DNA of 64,000 nt from Phymatolithon calcareum (taxonomy: Eukaryota; Rhodophyta; Florideophyceae; Hapalidiales), in the NCBI GenBank assembly GCA_977006965.1, contig OZ345355.1, forward strand, positions 2,976,001-3,040,000. Reading direction: 5' to 3'. How positions within the stretch are numbered: the first letter of the stretch is position 1; the number at the start of each line of letters is the position of its first letter. The notes below the pieces were generated by a model. That model did no database searches, had not been told where the DNA came from, and saw only the letters and a program-made list of their open reading frames with translations. A program made the position numbers and the translations under genes. This document shows positions 1 to 9,929 of the stretch, piece after piece.

Positions 1-31
1 CATACACTTGCCGACTTGCTTGGTGAGTGTA

Positions 32-3000
32 TCAAAAGTTCGTGATCATGGCATTCGCTTTAGTTGCCAGCTTCTTTTTCTTGGTCTTCTGTAAGAATTC
101 GGCCAGTTGCTCTGGAACATCTTCATGTAGGTCTTTGATGGAATTCCATGTCCAATCCACTTTGTCTGGAAGTCCCATCCACTGCACTTGTACAAAAATC
201 CCATCGCTTGCTTCACCAATATCCTTCAGACTTTCAATCATTTCAAATTTCGCTTCCGAGTGTTCAGCATGTTCAAGCAGCTTTTTCGACACTTGTTTGC
301 CGTCCATATTCACCTTGTAAGTATGTAAGCGTCCAGCGTGCACAGTTTCTTTGTTATCTTTCGTCAGATCCGTAACTTCATAAACCAGTTCGCTCAATAC
401 ATCGGTGATCCTTTTTGGACCAGTCCAGCGGAACTTCATCTTATGTCCCTTATCTTGTGCTCTTCGTACCAGTACCAAATCTCCCATGTTAAAATTCGGA
501 TTCATGATATTTGTCTTCTTGTTATGATGTTCAATATGCCTTTTCCGGTTCATATTCACTTTTTTCGTCACGCTCTTGTGCATTTCATCAAAAGCGCTCT
601 GCAGCATATCAATGTGCACGAGCTGTAAAGCTCTTATATGAGTCAAAGTACCTGACTCATGAATGTCCGTTGTCCCATTCTCCAGAATCAAATGTGACCG
701 TGCGGGTTTCAATCCAGTCATTACTTCGAGAGGTGATCTGTACGTTCCATCGCTCCTTATGCCGAGTCTTTTCAAAGGTGCCTCGTTCAAAGTTGTCATT
801 ACCATGCCCACAACTGCAGGCCAATCATGGGGTCCAAGCTTCATTTCTGACTGCAGTGCTTTACAAGCCGCCAGTGTGTGCCTCATGCAATTCTCCACAG
901 TTCCATTAACCCATGGGGAATATGCAACAGTAAACGAGTGCTTAATGTTATGAGTCTTGGCCAAGCATTTCATCACTTCATTCTTAAAGTGTGAACCTTG
1001 ATCGCTTACCCAGTATTTCATTGCCGTAAATGTCCTTATCCACCGTGCAATTTCATTTGATACTTCTTCTGCATCTGCCTTTATCGCCGGGCATAACCAT
1101 AAATATGAAGACAGATCATCACGAAGCACAAGTAAGTACTTCTTGTCGTTCGACCCTTTCCCCATGAACAGGAAGTCGAAGTGAAGTATCTGATTCGGTT
1201 CAGTTGCATGATGTGTTGTTGACAGTGGACGTGGTATCTTGTTTCCCGTTTTGGAGACAAGGCAGTGTATGCAATTTCGAATGAACTCTTTGCAATCATC
1301 CGCCATTGTATCCCATATATATACTTCCTTCAATGCATTTAGCGTCGAGTCAAATCCTCTATGACCCGTGCACCCACAATGTCCAATAGTCAAAAGTTTG
1401 AGCTGCAAATCAATGGATATTGGCGGTATCCAAATCTTGTCTCCCATTTTGTAACATCCTGATGTCACATTTATGCAGTCTTTTGGTAAGATATTACCTT
1501 CTTTGGTAAATTTCTCTTGCTCCTTTTTCACCAATTCTTCGGACGGCCACTCAAAACCTTCATCCATTGGTGATTCCACTATATCCTGTTCTTGTAGCAA
1601 TAACGTTACGCGCTTGATAGTGAATTGCTTTCCTCGGTATCCTGCAAACCACCTTGTCATTATGTCCGCCATGACGTTTTTGTCTCCATCTATATGTTCG
1701 ATAACATAAGAGAATCGGGATAGGTATAATGCCCATCTTTGCACTTTTGTGACAACGTAGCGCCCCAATGCTGGTTCAAGAGCTCTAGGATTGTACACAA
1801 ATAGAAGATTCCGATGGTCCGAAAACACGTGGATGTCTGTTTCAACCATGAACATGTAGTCCATTTTCCGAAATACCGTGAATATCGCGAATAATTCTTT
1901 TTCGTAAGTACTCCAACGCCTTGCTGTGTCCGTGAATGCAGATCCCAAGAATCCAAGTGGTTCATGTACCTGCTCCATTGCAGGTTTGTTCAACTCCTCT
2001 GTGTTACACTGTGTCACAACTGCCGCCCAAAACAGATCAGAAGCGTCGGTAAATATGCACAAGACCTTGTCATAATCTCTGTGCGATAGTTTCACTGCTT
2101 CCTTGACCGAATCTTGTAACGAGATGAATGCTTTCAAATGTTCAGATCCCCATCCTATTGATTCGAGCCGTATTTTCTCAATATGTTTCTTCTTCCTCGA
2201 CTTCACCTTAGTAAATGCAGCTTCAAGTACTTCTCGAAGTGGAGCAACTCGCTCTGAAAAGTCTGGAATAGAAGATAACATCCATTGTAAACAGTAAACG
2301 TACTGACACAATTCCCCTGCAGTATCTGGACACGTCATCGTTTGAAGCCCACTCAACTTGCTTGGGTCACATCTTATCCCGTCCTTGTCGATTATTCTCC
2401 CACACCAGCGCACAGATCGTGCGAAAAATCTGCTTTTCCGGGCGGAAATTTTGAGGTTTCGCTCATCACAAATCCGTAAAAATGTCTCAATCGCTTCCAA
2501 CAGTTCTTTTTCCGTCTTGTTGTGAATGAGGAAATCATTAAGCCATGCCTTTAAGAAATTTCGCATCTCTTTGAAGCAAGGTTCAACTTTCGCTTGGAAA
2601 TTTGCACCACTATTCATTGCACCTTGTAGTGTCCTGGTTGGAGTGTATACTCCCCTTGGTGTCATAACGGAATGTATCTCTTGGCTGTCTTCATGCAGCG
2701 GGAGTTGCCAATACCCGCTGCAGAAGTCCATTGTAGCATATACTTCACTTCCAGCAAGATCGAGAAGTTCAGATTCCAAATGTGGCATAGGCCATGCAAC
2801 TGGTAGAGTTCTTGCATTGGATGGTTTCATATCAAAAGTCATCCGGTATCTTGCCGGCCAACTCTTGGGTACGAGTAATGTCGCTGACGCCCACGATGCG
2901 TTTTCGTTTTTTCTCATCATCTCGTATTCTTCCAACTTGTCCATGTATTTGTCCATGAAATCTCGTTCGTCTGCAGAGTATCTTCGGGCTTTCGCCATGT

Positions 3001-4627
3001 ACGGTGTAGCACCCGGTCTCAGTGTTACGCGCATTGGTTCCACCTTCGCAGGTCCATCACCAGGTCCTAACCTCAGTCTCAAAACGTGTCGATATTTTTC
3101 AAGCATTTCCAATAGTCGCACTTGTCCTTTCTCGCTCAACCCGTTTTCAACTGCATCGTCCATCAGCTTCTTAATCGCTTCGTCCATTTCTTCTTTCGTA
3201 TCTTCGCCGAGATGCAACCAATCGATTTCCTCTGTACCATCGTCTTCCACAGCGTTATCTGAATGATAAACACCCGAATCCATCAACCTTGCGATCGATC
3301 CTTTTGAGTATTTCTGTTCTTCCATAATTTCTTGTGCATCGACGCTTCCTTCATATTTGTCGCATGCTGCTGCGAGCGTTTCCTTTGCATCAAGTCCCAG
3401 CGCATACAACAAAGGTTCTCCGATAAGTGGTTCTTCCACTTCCGTGGTTGCAACGAGCCAAGCCACATTTCGTATCTTCAAAGTCTTTCCGTGTCTTATG
3501 CGTAGTTCAGTCGTCATTTTGACTTCCTTGTCGCATTCCACGTGGATTGGTTCCTTGTCCGATCCTTGTATTGCTGCCAAATTAAACTTGCATGGTTTCT
3601 TGAACGTTTTAACGTTCATTTTGGCTCCTTTCGCCAGCAAAGTTGCTAGTAAGTCTGGTGGAAGCAAATTTATATCCGATCCCAGATCTGCACATATCTT
3701 CCGTTGCTCGCATTCAGCGAACACAGCCTGAATACTTGTGCTCTTCTCGTCGGTTTTGATGTCGATCTTCCTTGCTTTCTTGTCGCCATTTGTTTTCTTG
3801 GAGCTATTTTGCCTATGCTCGTATAGCAATTTCTTGGCCTCCTCTGGCGTTGCTTCATCACATTCTGTCATCACAAAATGTCTGATTCCCTTTTCCTTAC
3901 ACTTTGGATGTAAGCAGATAGGTCTTTTAGGTTTCGCCTTATCCTTAGGTACTTCCTCGTCCTTGGTCGGGCCTTTTGTTTGTTTCGGCTTCTTATGTTC
4001 GTACACTCTGTCTTGCAATATCGTCTCATCCACCAAAAACTCAATATACTTTTTGACATTCTTGTTGAGACTCGTCTGATATTCCAGGTGTTTCGTCATT
4101 GCTGCCTTCAGTCCAATTGGGAACAATGTTTCTTGGAGAAATTGTATAGTTTTCTTCGGGTTCGTTTCCCGGAAGTTTCCATATCCCACTCCTTCCAACC
4201 TTGTGAATGCGTCGTTTACGTATTCCAATGCTCTGGCTTCTGGACTTTCGATTTTCATGTTCATTCTGAGCCCCTTCATGGCTCTTTCGATGACTTTCGG
4301 ATTCACTTCATCATCTCCATCATGTTGCACTATTCCCTTAACGAAAGATTCAATGTGTTCTGACGTCAAGTTCTCTAGCTTCACCATGGGTGCGATCACG
4401 TCGAACTTGCCGATGAAGTGCATGTTACCCAGGAGAGTTCGATCGATGGAAACCTTGTACGATGCGACACTCATTGTCGGCACTTGTTTCATCTTCTCCT
4501 TCACTTCATCAACATATCGCTGTCTCTCCTTTAAAAATTTCGCAACTTCTTTAGGATCGACGCTTCGAAGTATAGGGTGGGTGACCGGTTCAAAAAGTAC
4601 CACATTCCGCTTCGGCCTTAACTCCAT
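32..4627 (-). CDS. Ty3/gypsy Gag-Pol polyprotein with chromodomain
   Basis: A 1531-residue single frame starting at ATG 4627. In order it has a Gag-like N-terminus, a Cys-rich CLHPKC...C segment (about residues 232-257), an aspartic-protease-like segment reading ADLGSD (about 310-318), reverse transcriptase (about 560-760), RNase H beginning at FTDASD (about 859), an integrase HHCC zinc finger (about 1080-1126), an integrase core with HFDF, SDQGSHF and GTVEN supplying D, D and E (about 1149-1244), and a C-terminal chromodomain-like segment (QWMGLP...W, about 1466-1510). It should copy element RNA and integrate it, the chromodomain possibly guiding target choice. The frame has no stop or frameshift. 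One key residue is changed: the YxDD-type box reads W-L-N-D-F, with Asn697 (codon 2537-2539) where the first catalytic Asp is expected. The protein is therefore probably unable to reverse transcribe. Confidence 0.92.
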   Translation of the reverse strand: MELRPKRNVVLFEPVTHPILRSVDPKEVAKFLKERQRYVDEVKEKMKQVPTMSVASYKVSIDRTLLGNMHFIGKFDVIAPMVKLENLTSEHIESFVKGIVQHDGDDEVNPKVIERAMKGLRMNMKIESPEARALEYVNDAFTRLEGVGYGNFRETNPKKTIQFLQETLFPIGLKAAMTKHLEYQTSLNKNVKKYIEFLVDETILQDRVYEHKKPKQTKGPTKDEEVPKDKAKPKRPICLHPKCKEKGIRHFVMTECDEATPEEAKKLLYEHRQNSSKKTNGDKKARKIDIKTDEKSTSIQAVFAECEQRKICADLGSDINLLPPDLLATLLAKGAKMNVKTFKKPCKFNLAAIQGSDKEPIHVECDKEVKMTTELRIRHGKTLKIRNVAWLVATTEVEEPLIGEPLLYALGLDAKETLAAACDKYEGSVDAQEIMEEQKYSKGSIARLMDSGVYHSDNAVEDDGTEEIDWLHLGEDTKEEMDEAIKKLMDDAVENGLSEKGQVRLLEMLEKYRHVLRLRLGPGDGPAKVEPMRVTLRPGATPYMAKARRYSADERDFMDKYMDKLEEYEMMRKNENASWASATLLVPKSWPARYRMTFDMKPSNARTLPVAWPMPHLESELLDLAGSEVYATMDFCSGYWQLPLHEDSQEIHSVMTPRGVYTPTRTLQGAMNSGANFQAKVEPCFKEMRNFLKAWLNDFLIHNKTEKELLEAIETFLRICDERNLKISARKSRFFARSVRWCGRIIDKDGIRCDPSKLSGLQTMTCPDTAGELCQYVYCLQWMLSSIPDFSERVAPLREVLEAAFTKVKSRKKKHIEKIRLESIGWGSEHLKAFISLQDSVKEAVKLSHRDYDKVLCIFTDASDLFWAAVVTQCNTEELNKPAMEQVHEPLGFLGSAFTDTARRWSTYEKELFAIFTVFRKMDYMFMVETDIHVFSDHRNLLFVYNPRALEPALGRYVVTKVQRWALYLSRFSYVIEHIDGDKNVMADIMTRWFAGYRGKQFTIKRVTLLLQEQDIVESPMDEGFEWPSEELVKKEQEKFTKEGNILPKDCINVTSGCYKMGDKIWIPPISIDLQLKLLTIGHCGCTGHRGFDSTLNALKEVYIWDTMADDCKEFIRNCIHCLVSKTGNKIPRPLSTTHHATEPNQILHFDFLFMGKGSNDKKYLLVLRDDLSSYLWLCPAIKADAEEVSNEIARWIRTFTAMKYWVSDQGSHFKNEVMKCLAKTHNIKHSFTVAYSPWVNGTVENCMRHTLAACKALQSEMKLGPHDWPAVVGMVMTTLNEAPLKRLGIRSDGTYRSPLEVMTGLKPARSHLILENGTTDIHESGTLTHIRALQLVHIDMLQSAFDEMHKSVTKKVNMNRKRHIEHHNKKTNIMNPNFNMGDLVLVRRAQDKGHKMKFRWTGPKRITDVLSELVYEVTDLTKDNKETVHAGRLHTYKVNMDGKQVSKKLLEHAEHSEAKFEMIESLKDIGEASDGIFVQVQWMGLPDKVDWTWNSIKDLHEDVPEQLAEFLQKTKKKKLATKANAMITNF

Positions 4628-4718
4628 GCCGATATCGCACGAGCGGCCGGAAAAGCCGTAGACCTCTTCCTTTCGACCGTTTACGAAAGCAAAGTCCCCC
4701 CGCCAGGAAAGAATATTC

Positions 4719-4984
4719 TGTAACGCCTCGAGGTTGATTGTAAAGAAAAGGTTGTTTTACTTCATGATCGATGCCCTCTTCTCCGGTGAGGGGAGAAGAG
4801 AACCGCTTAAATAGGCAAATTTCGCTCTCCAGCTTTCAAGCCTCCAGCTATTGGCTAAATTCGCAATCGCTAAAAATCTAACTACCAGCTCTCGGGATGT
4901 TCTCGCATCCCTCGAGTTATCTCCTTGGGTTGCGTGGCTTCCCATGAGATCAGCTCTGGCAAGCTATGCCATGAAATGTTTACA
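4719..4984 (-). repeat. 5' LTR of the gypsy element
   Basis: A 266-bp segment bounded by TGTAAC on the left and TTTACA on the right, so both strands begin TG and end CA with near-inverted ends TGTAA/TTACA. It lies 91 bp upstream of the Gag-Pol start, and its right edge meets the host sequence exactly. I did not find a convincing primer-binding site; a TGGCGGGG stretch on the minus strand near 4694-4705 is only a weak candidate. Confidence 0.65.
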
Positions 4985-6151
4985 TCTTGCACAATAATGC
5001 TGGAGATCTAAACTATTTGTTGAAGAGTAGCTTACGTATTGATTTCCAGACTCGGATCGTGGAACCACCGCGTTTACTCCGGGTGGGATCGAATCGTATC
5101 TCGAGCGGAATTCAGAGAAGAAGGAATGCTTTCTTTGTTACCTAGCAGATATAACGCCCTGCTGAAATCTACGTAGAAGATAATTCAGCAATAAAGTACT
5201 GCCTTGCGAGCCTCATCGGGGAGAAAGCCGTTTACATGCATACATACATACATACATTTCCGGACTCTGAATTCTTCTCGAAGATGAGCACCATCGCCTT
5301 TTTCGTTCCCCGATCACTGCAGACCTTCGCGTTTTGGATTCTCCATAGAAGGTTCCAAATTCAGAAACTCTTGTAATCAGAGCACTCCAGTATATAATCT
5401 CTACAGCGACGTTCCGAAGAACAGCAAATATCTCGATCCTCGTCTCCAGCGGGTTGCATGCAACAGATCATGATTTACAAAGAGGAATGGAGGACCGAGC
5501 GAACTTTATATCCCACGCATTACAGCCATTAGCAATAAAACGAAGCGCCGTCGGAGCGCACTTGACAAAAGGTGCCACCGATTAGGAAAACCGTGGTGAA
5601 ATGGCAATTGCGCTCCGAAATCAACTAAACGGCTGTAATGTCATTGGTCTGAACAATACGAAGAACAAAAGCAATATCATGTGGAATGAGCACTAAAAAT
5701 CCGGTCACCGGTATTTGCACGTGATACCACTGATCTCCTCATTCCTGCGGTGTCTCCCTCCATTCAGTTTCGTTGACCAGTAGCTAAAACAGAACGGGAA
5801 TTTATCAAGGGAGGAACCCAGCTATTAAAAGACATCTGATGCGACAAGTATTCATCAAGCATTTGGAGGTGCATGCTCCCAACAAGGTCTTCGCAACTAA
5901 GAAGATGTCGGAATTTTCCTGCCGGGCCGCAAATTTAGGGACAGAAGTTGCGGCAAATTCATTCAGCAAAGCAAAACCAGTTTGATCTCGGGGCTTCTCT
6001 ACAGCAATCTGTCAATGGTGCGCAAAGGAGCAATGAATAGAAAGTCTTTTAAATTCGCTACTCTTGCGGTCTGGATGAGCTCACGAACGGTTGAATTTAC
6101 AAATGTATACCACCGCGGGAATCGTATATCTGCTTGGGCCCGAATTTTCAC
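4985..6151. other. Non-coding part of host unit, upstream of the 200-aa gene
   Basis: No gene is supported. The segment recurs at 12942-14100 and 57042-58480. It holds a short CATA microsatellite (about 5237-5258) whose length differs between copies. Open frames here are not kept intact in all three copies. Confidence 0.6.
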
Positions 6152-6159
6152 TATAAATA
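6152..6159 (+). promoter_or_regulatory. TATA-like box of the 200-aa gene, copy A
   Basis: TATAAATA lies exactly 74 bp upstream of the ATG at 6226. The same motif at the same spacing precedes the other two copies (14104-14111 and 58483-58490). Confidence 0.5.
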
Positions 6160-6225
6160 ATCCTTCCGCCTTCACCTGTGACATTGTTGAACCAGCACCC
6201 AAGCCACCAACGTTTTCTCTCAAAG

Positions 6226-6828
6226 ATGGAACTTGAGAAGGCCGCAGTTCAGGTTCATTCTGCCGCGAACGCGCTGCTCAAGGAAGCCATTGCGTCATGC
6301 TCGCTTCTCAAAGTGACTAGAATGGCTTTCAATGCAACCGCCGTGATTGCAGCGGCAGAATCCAGCATCCAGAAGCTGCGAATGGAGGCAATGGCGTTGG
6401 AATTACTTACCCTAGCGTGGAGAGATGCGGCGAAGCGACTGCAAGACACATACTACAACACCAGAGAGCTGCGAGACGAGTGGAAGACCGGAATGGATGA
6501 GGAGCCGATTCGAAAGGGTCATGACGATTCTCTGGAGTATCTCAGTCTATCCAATTCTGCCGGAGAAAGTGTGCGCAATCAGATGCGGGCAACAAAGGCA
6601 GCGATGAGGGAAGTTTCGGCTTCTGTTCTTGTTACAGAGGCAGCTGTTACCCGCGAAGTAGATGCGGCCGAAAGTAGGATTCAAGCGCTTACTCTTCAGC
6701 TGGAGCCGAAGAATGTTGACAAGTTCGGGGCTCGTGACGAAGAGTGGGATGGTTATGTACACGGAAAGAAGCCTGATCGTATTTTGCTACCGCGCGCAAG
6801 CTCTGCGGTGGACGACGAGGAACTATAG
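6226..6828 (+). CDS. 200-aa helical protein, copy A, unknown family
   Basis: An intact 200-residue frame. I chose ATG 6226 because it is the first ATG in frame, lies 74 bp after a TATA-like box, and is kept in all three copies. The protein is rich in Ala, Glu, Leu and Lys and almost free of Pro and Gly until about residue 165, so it should be mostly helical, perhaps coiled coil. It ends in an acidic VDDEEL tail. There is no signal peptide or membrane segment. It always lies upstream of a 533-aa membrane protein gene on the same strand, 2.1-3.1 kb away. Copies A and B differ at only a few residues (for example Ala/Glu and Val/Phe near the N-terminus), and copy C is more diverged but open over the same length. 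That supports a real gene. No function can be given. Confidence 0.7.
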   Translation: MELEKAAVQVHSAANALLKEAIASCSLLKVTRMAFNATAVIAAAESSIQKLRMEAMALELLTLAWRDAAKRLQDTYYNTRELRDEWKTGMDEEPIRKGHDDSLEYLSLSNSAGESVRNQMRATKAAMREVSASVLVTEAAVTREVDAAESRIQALTLQLEPKNVDKFGARDEEWDGYVHGKKPDRILLPRASSAVDDEEL

Positions 6829-9800
6829 ATGGAGTAAACACGCAGACCACATTGTAAGGTCGGATCACTATCGTGTTAGAGTAGTGAGGTGTCTGGTTTT
6901 CAGCACAAACTGCGATCTTCAATTATAAAAGATTTTTGTGTGCTTCTTGTGTCCATTTCTTGTGGTAGCAGAACAATTCTGGAACTGTACGGTGACGAAT
7001 ACGGAAAGCGAGCACGGTGCTCAATATGCTTTCATTATTTACCACGTACGGCAAGTTTTTTCTGTTCAATTGAAGTTTATTTAAAAGCCTCACAGTCATT
7101 CGAATATGAGGGCAAGGCAGATGTGTCAAGTGCTATGCTTTGCCAATTTCATCAAGGAAAAAGTCTTAAAGCTTATCCTTGACGCTATTTGAAATTGGCT
7201 TGGTACATACCCCCGAGTAGGGTGAGCCGATCATTCCGTTTGGACTGTGAATCATGTAAAGCTTACATAATCTGCGTCTTTCGCTAATAGGGCTACCCTT
7301 CGATACGCTAGCAGGTGATGCCTTCTTCCATTGTCTAGTTTTGTTGGGGAATCGGAGGCATAGCATGTACTTCTGATAACGGGAAGTCGCCAAGGATCTA
7401 GAGCATAGGAATTATACGTAATGCCTCGAAAAGTGATGTCTGTGAAAGGAGCTCTTGTTAGGAGAGAATTACGAATCAAGAACGTTTTGAGCAGCCAGAT
7501 GACTTTACCGTAGAGATTATGCAAGAGCTGTCCCGTTACTCCAAGGTGAGGCTTTGGGAGCTCTCAAAAATAAAATCATCAAATACCCCCACTCAAAAAG
7601 TGTTCAGAGTTATGATCATCTCCGCCTGGCACGACCGATTTTAGCGTATCCATGGTATCCAGTCTCCTAGAATCCTGCTAATCTTGAAAGCTGCGCAACG
7701 AAGGAAGAAATACGACTCATCAAGTGCTCAGTCCCATCGAACATATCCTGGTGGTCAATCGCCGACGAGGCCCAAGACAGATTCTAGATCCGAATTGACC
7801 TAACTTTGAGGAATTTTGTCCTTTTTTGACGTTTTGTCCGGATCACAAATGATAATTTTGGTGTATTGATATGTGTTCTGAGGTCAGCAGCGTTCCGAAG
7901 GTCTACCTTTTTTTATATAGAATGGAAGAAACTTGGACCTTCGAAGCGCTGCTAGCCCCATTAGGGGAAAAGGCAAATGAATGAAAAAATGCTTCGCTGA
8001 ATTAACAATGGACGTCGTGGGAAAAGCTCAGTGTCACATGGCATCCACTGGAGTACAGTAAAACGCGATCAATCCATTAATGAATGCCATTTCAGGAACT
8101 AAGGATGTCAGCACTGAAGTCGCACAAGATGTTAAAGTACCGCACTCTGCGATACTGTTTTCTAACAAAAAAAGTGCCGTAATCGAACTGTAAGTACACT
8201 TAAAAATTTCACAAAATTTTGATAACGGCGTCAACTCCATAGCACTCGTTTCGCCAATAAAAAACCAGCTAGAAAAGGAAAACCAGCTAATGCTAAAGAA
8301 CCAATTAACATTCTTTTTAAAGAGAGTGTAATTTTTTCATTTTTATTAAGGTGCCCGGTGCCTCCTTGAAGGAGTAAGTTGGCAACCTTCCAGTTAAGCA
8401 TTCCGCCTTGAGCTACAGTACTGTATCTGTAATACGTGTATAAAATTTCCCACAATTTGAAAGTTGAGATGATTTCAAACTTCTGCCAACCTGATTCCTT
8501 CAATCCAAACCGCCTCCAAATCCCATTTCACCACTCGCCCACATTATTCTTTGCCAACCTCGCCAGCGCTCCTTGTGCGAGAAGTGCAAGTGGCATGCTG
8601 AAAAATGCACGTCGGGCCTGTCCGTCCGTAATAATCGGATCAACCTGGTGTTTTCAGCAAGATATGCATGTTGGACGATATCGTAAGAATCAGTCGGCAA
8701 TATCGCAAAATCCTCGCAAGGATCGGCTAGTGTGTTCCTGAGGCAGACGGCAACAATGACATCTGTCTGCAAATCGTTCCATCGACTTCCACTCGAATTT
8801 CGACGCTGAGCCTCACCTCGTTTCGCCAGAGAAATGCTTCGGCGACGTCTCTACTTGAATGCGTTTGTCCAGGCTTTTCCCATTATGCCCTGGGCGACGT
8901 ATCCTTCCGAACGCAAGGGTGCTGGCACTGTAATGTGCATGCTTTCTGATGTTCCGCTTGACCCTTGGCTAGTTTCACCGCCGCACGCGGGCTGTTGCCG
9001 AGGAAGAACGTCCTGATTGGATGTTCTTGCGTTTTCGCTGAACCGGCGCCATCTGCCATTCCTTCCCATTGATGAAGAAACTTGCCGCACGGGTGAATGT
9101 CGACGTGCGGAAACGATTTCTTCGGGTTGCTAATCATTCCTCCATGTGTGGACAAATTCTGAAGAAGAGATCACCTCTTGCTTTGAAGACACAACGCGCG
9201 CGAACTGTCACGTCCGTCCGGGCAGAAGTATCCCCGTGCTCATCTGCAGACGTGCCGATCGATTGCTATTCGCCAGAAGACATCATGTGCTGCGGAACGT
9301 GTAGGGATACTGAAGCTGCTTTGTGCACACATCTGTGTTTGGCTTCTGCTTCAAGTTGGCTTCATTTACTGGCACGCAATGCTGCGCTAATTCTGGGGCC
9401 ATTGTTGTCATGTTGTAAGGACGGACATTTATTGACGGTAAGCTGTTGCCAGCAGCATGGAACGTAGAGTGGACGAATGCGTGGAAAACAGGTTTCCGTT
9501 TTCTTCTCCAAGATGAAGAGGAATGGCGCACTCAATCTTAAGTATGATACGATTCCATGGGGACAAATCTGCCAACATCTCCAACACCCCTGATCGTCTG
9601 CCCACAGCAGTATTTGCCGAGGTTGCAGGCGATATTTTCTACGCTTGGAGTATTCAGAAGCGCAGCATGTACTACACTGCAAAGGTGGGAGGGCTTTGGC
9701 TGTTGTTGATCCACAGGTTGCAATTCATTTGTGAATTTTAATGTCACTCGATGATTCGTTTTCACGGCAGTAGCATTGCTACCAATTGTTTTTCGTCGAG

Positions 9801-9873
9801 AGAAGTAATTCATGGTCTAACGTATCGCGGCTCAACATTGCGTGCAAACTCGGTCTATGTCGCTGAACTCGTC
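6829..9873. other. Long spacer between the 200-aa and 533-aa genes, copy A
   Basis: About 3 kb without a convincing gene. Open frames up to 132 codons exist on both strands around 8500-9700, but none has recognisable domains. Copy C lacks about 775 bp of it (the equivalent of about 8398-9172). A short retroposed insert sits at 7436-7591. Confidence 0.5.
7436..7591 (+). mobile_element. Short retroposed insert, copy A
   Basis: A 156-bp insert between near-identical direct repeats CTCGAAAAGTG (7425-7435) and CTCAAAAAGTG (7592-7602). Copy C has only one such repeat and no insert. The 3' half, with an AATAAA motif near 7569, matches a shorter insert at 35439-35499 that has its own target duplication. 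Flanking duplications with a shared 3' end and differing 5' ends suggest 5'-truncated retroposition. Confidence 0.55.
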
Positions 9874-9881
9874 TATATTTA
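9874..9881 (+). promoter_or_regulatory. TATA-like box of the membrane-protein gene, copy A
   Basis: TATATTTA lies 56 bp upstream of the ATG at 9930. It has the same spacing in copies B (17823-17830) and C (61219-61226) and is absent upstream of the paralogues at 43372 and 55384. Confidence 0.5.
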
Positions 9882-9929
9882 TACACATGGATCACCCAGT
9901 TTCTAACAACCCATGCCGGCAACTTCGAA

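Larger units (their letters stand above)
1..4984 (-). mobile_element. Ty3/gypsy LTR retrotransposon, 3' part outside window
   Basis: A minus-strand LTR element with one Gag-Pol frame (32-4627) and a 5' LTR (4719-4984). The right edge is clear because the host sequence that resumes at 4985 (tcttgcacaataatgctgg) continues uninterrupted in the other copies of the host unit at about 12942 and 57042. The 3' LTR and the left target duplication lie outside the window, so the target duplication cannot be checked. Confidence 0.9.

Noticed and set aside
2526-3266. 246-codon plus-strand frame
   Set aside because: Antisense to the gypsy Gag-Pol frame.
9069-9682. 132- and 106-codon frames on opposite strands in the spacer, with equivalents in B and C
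   Set aside because: They are conserved only because the DNA is duplicated. Their lengths change between copies and no domain is visible.
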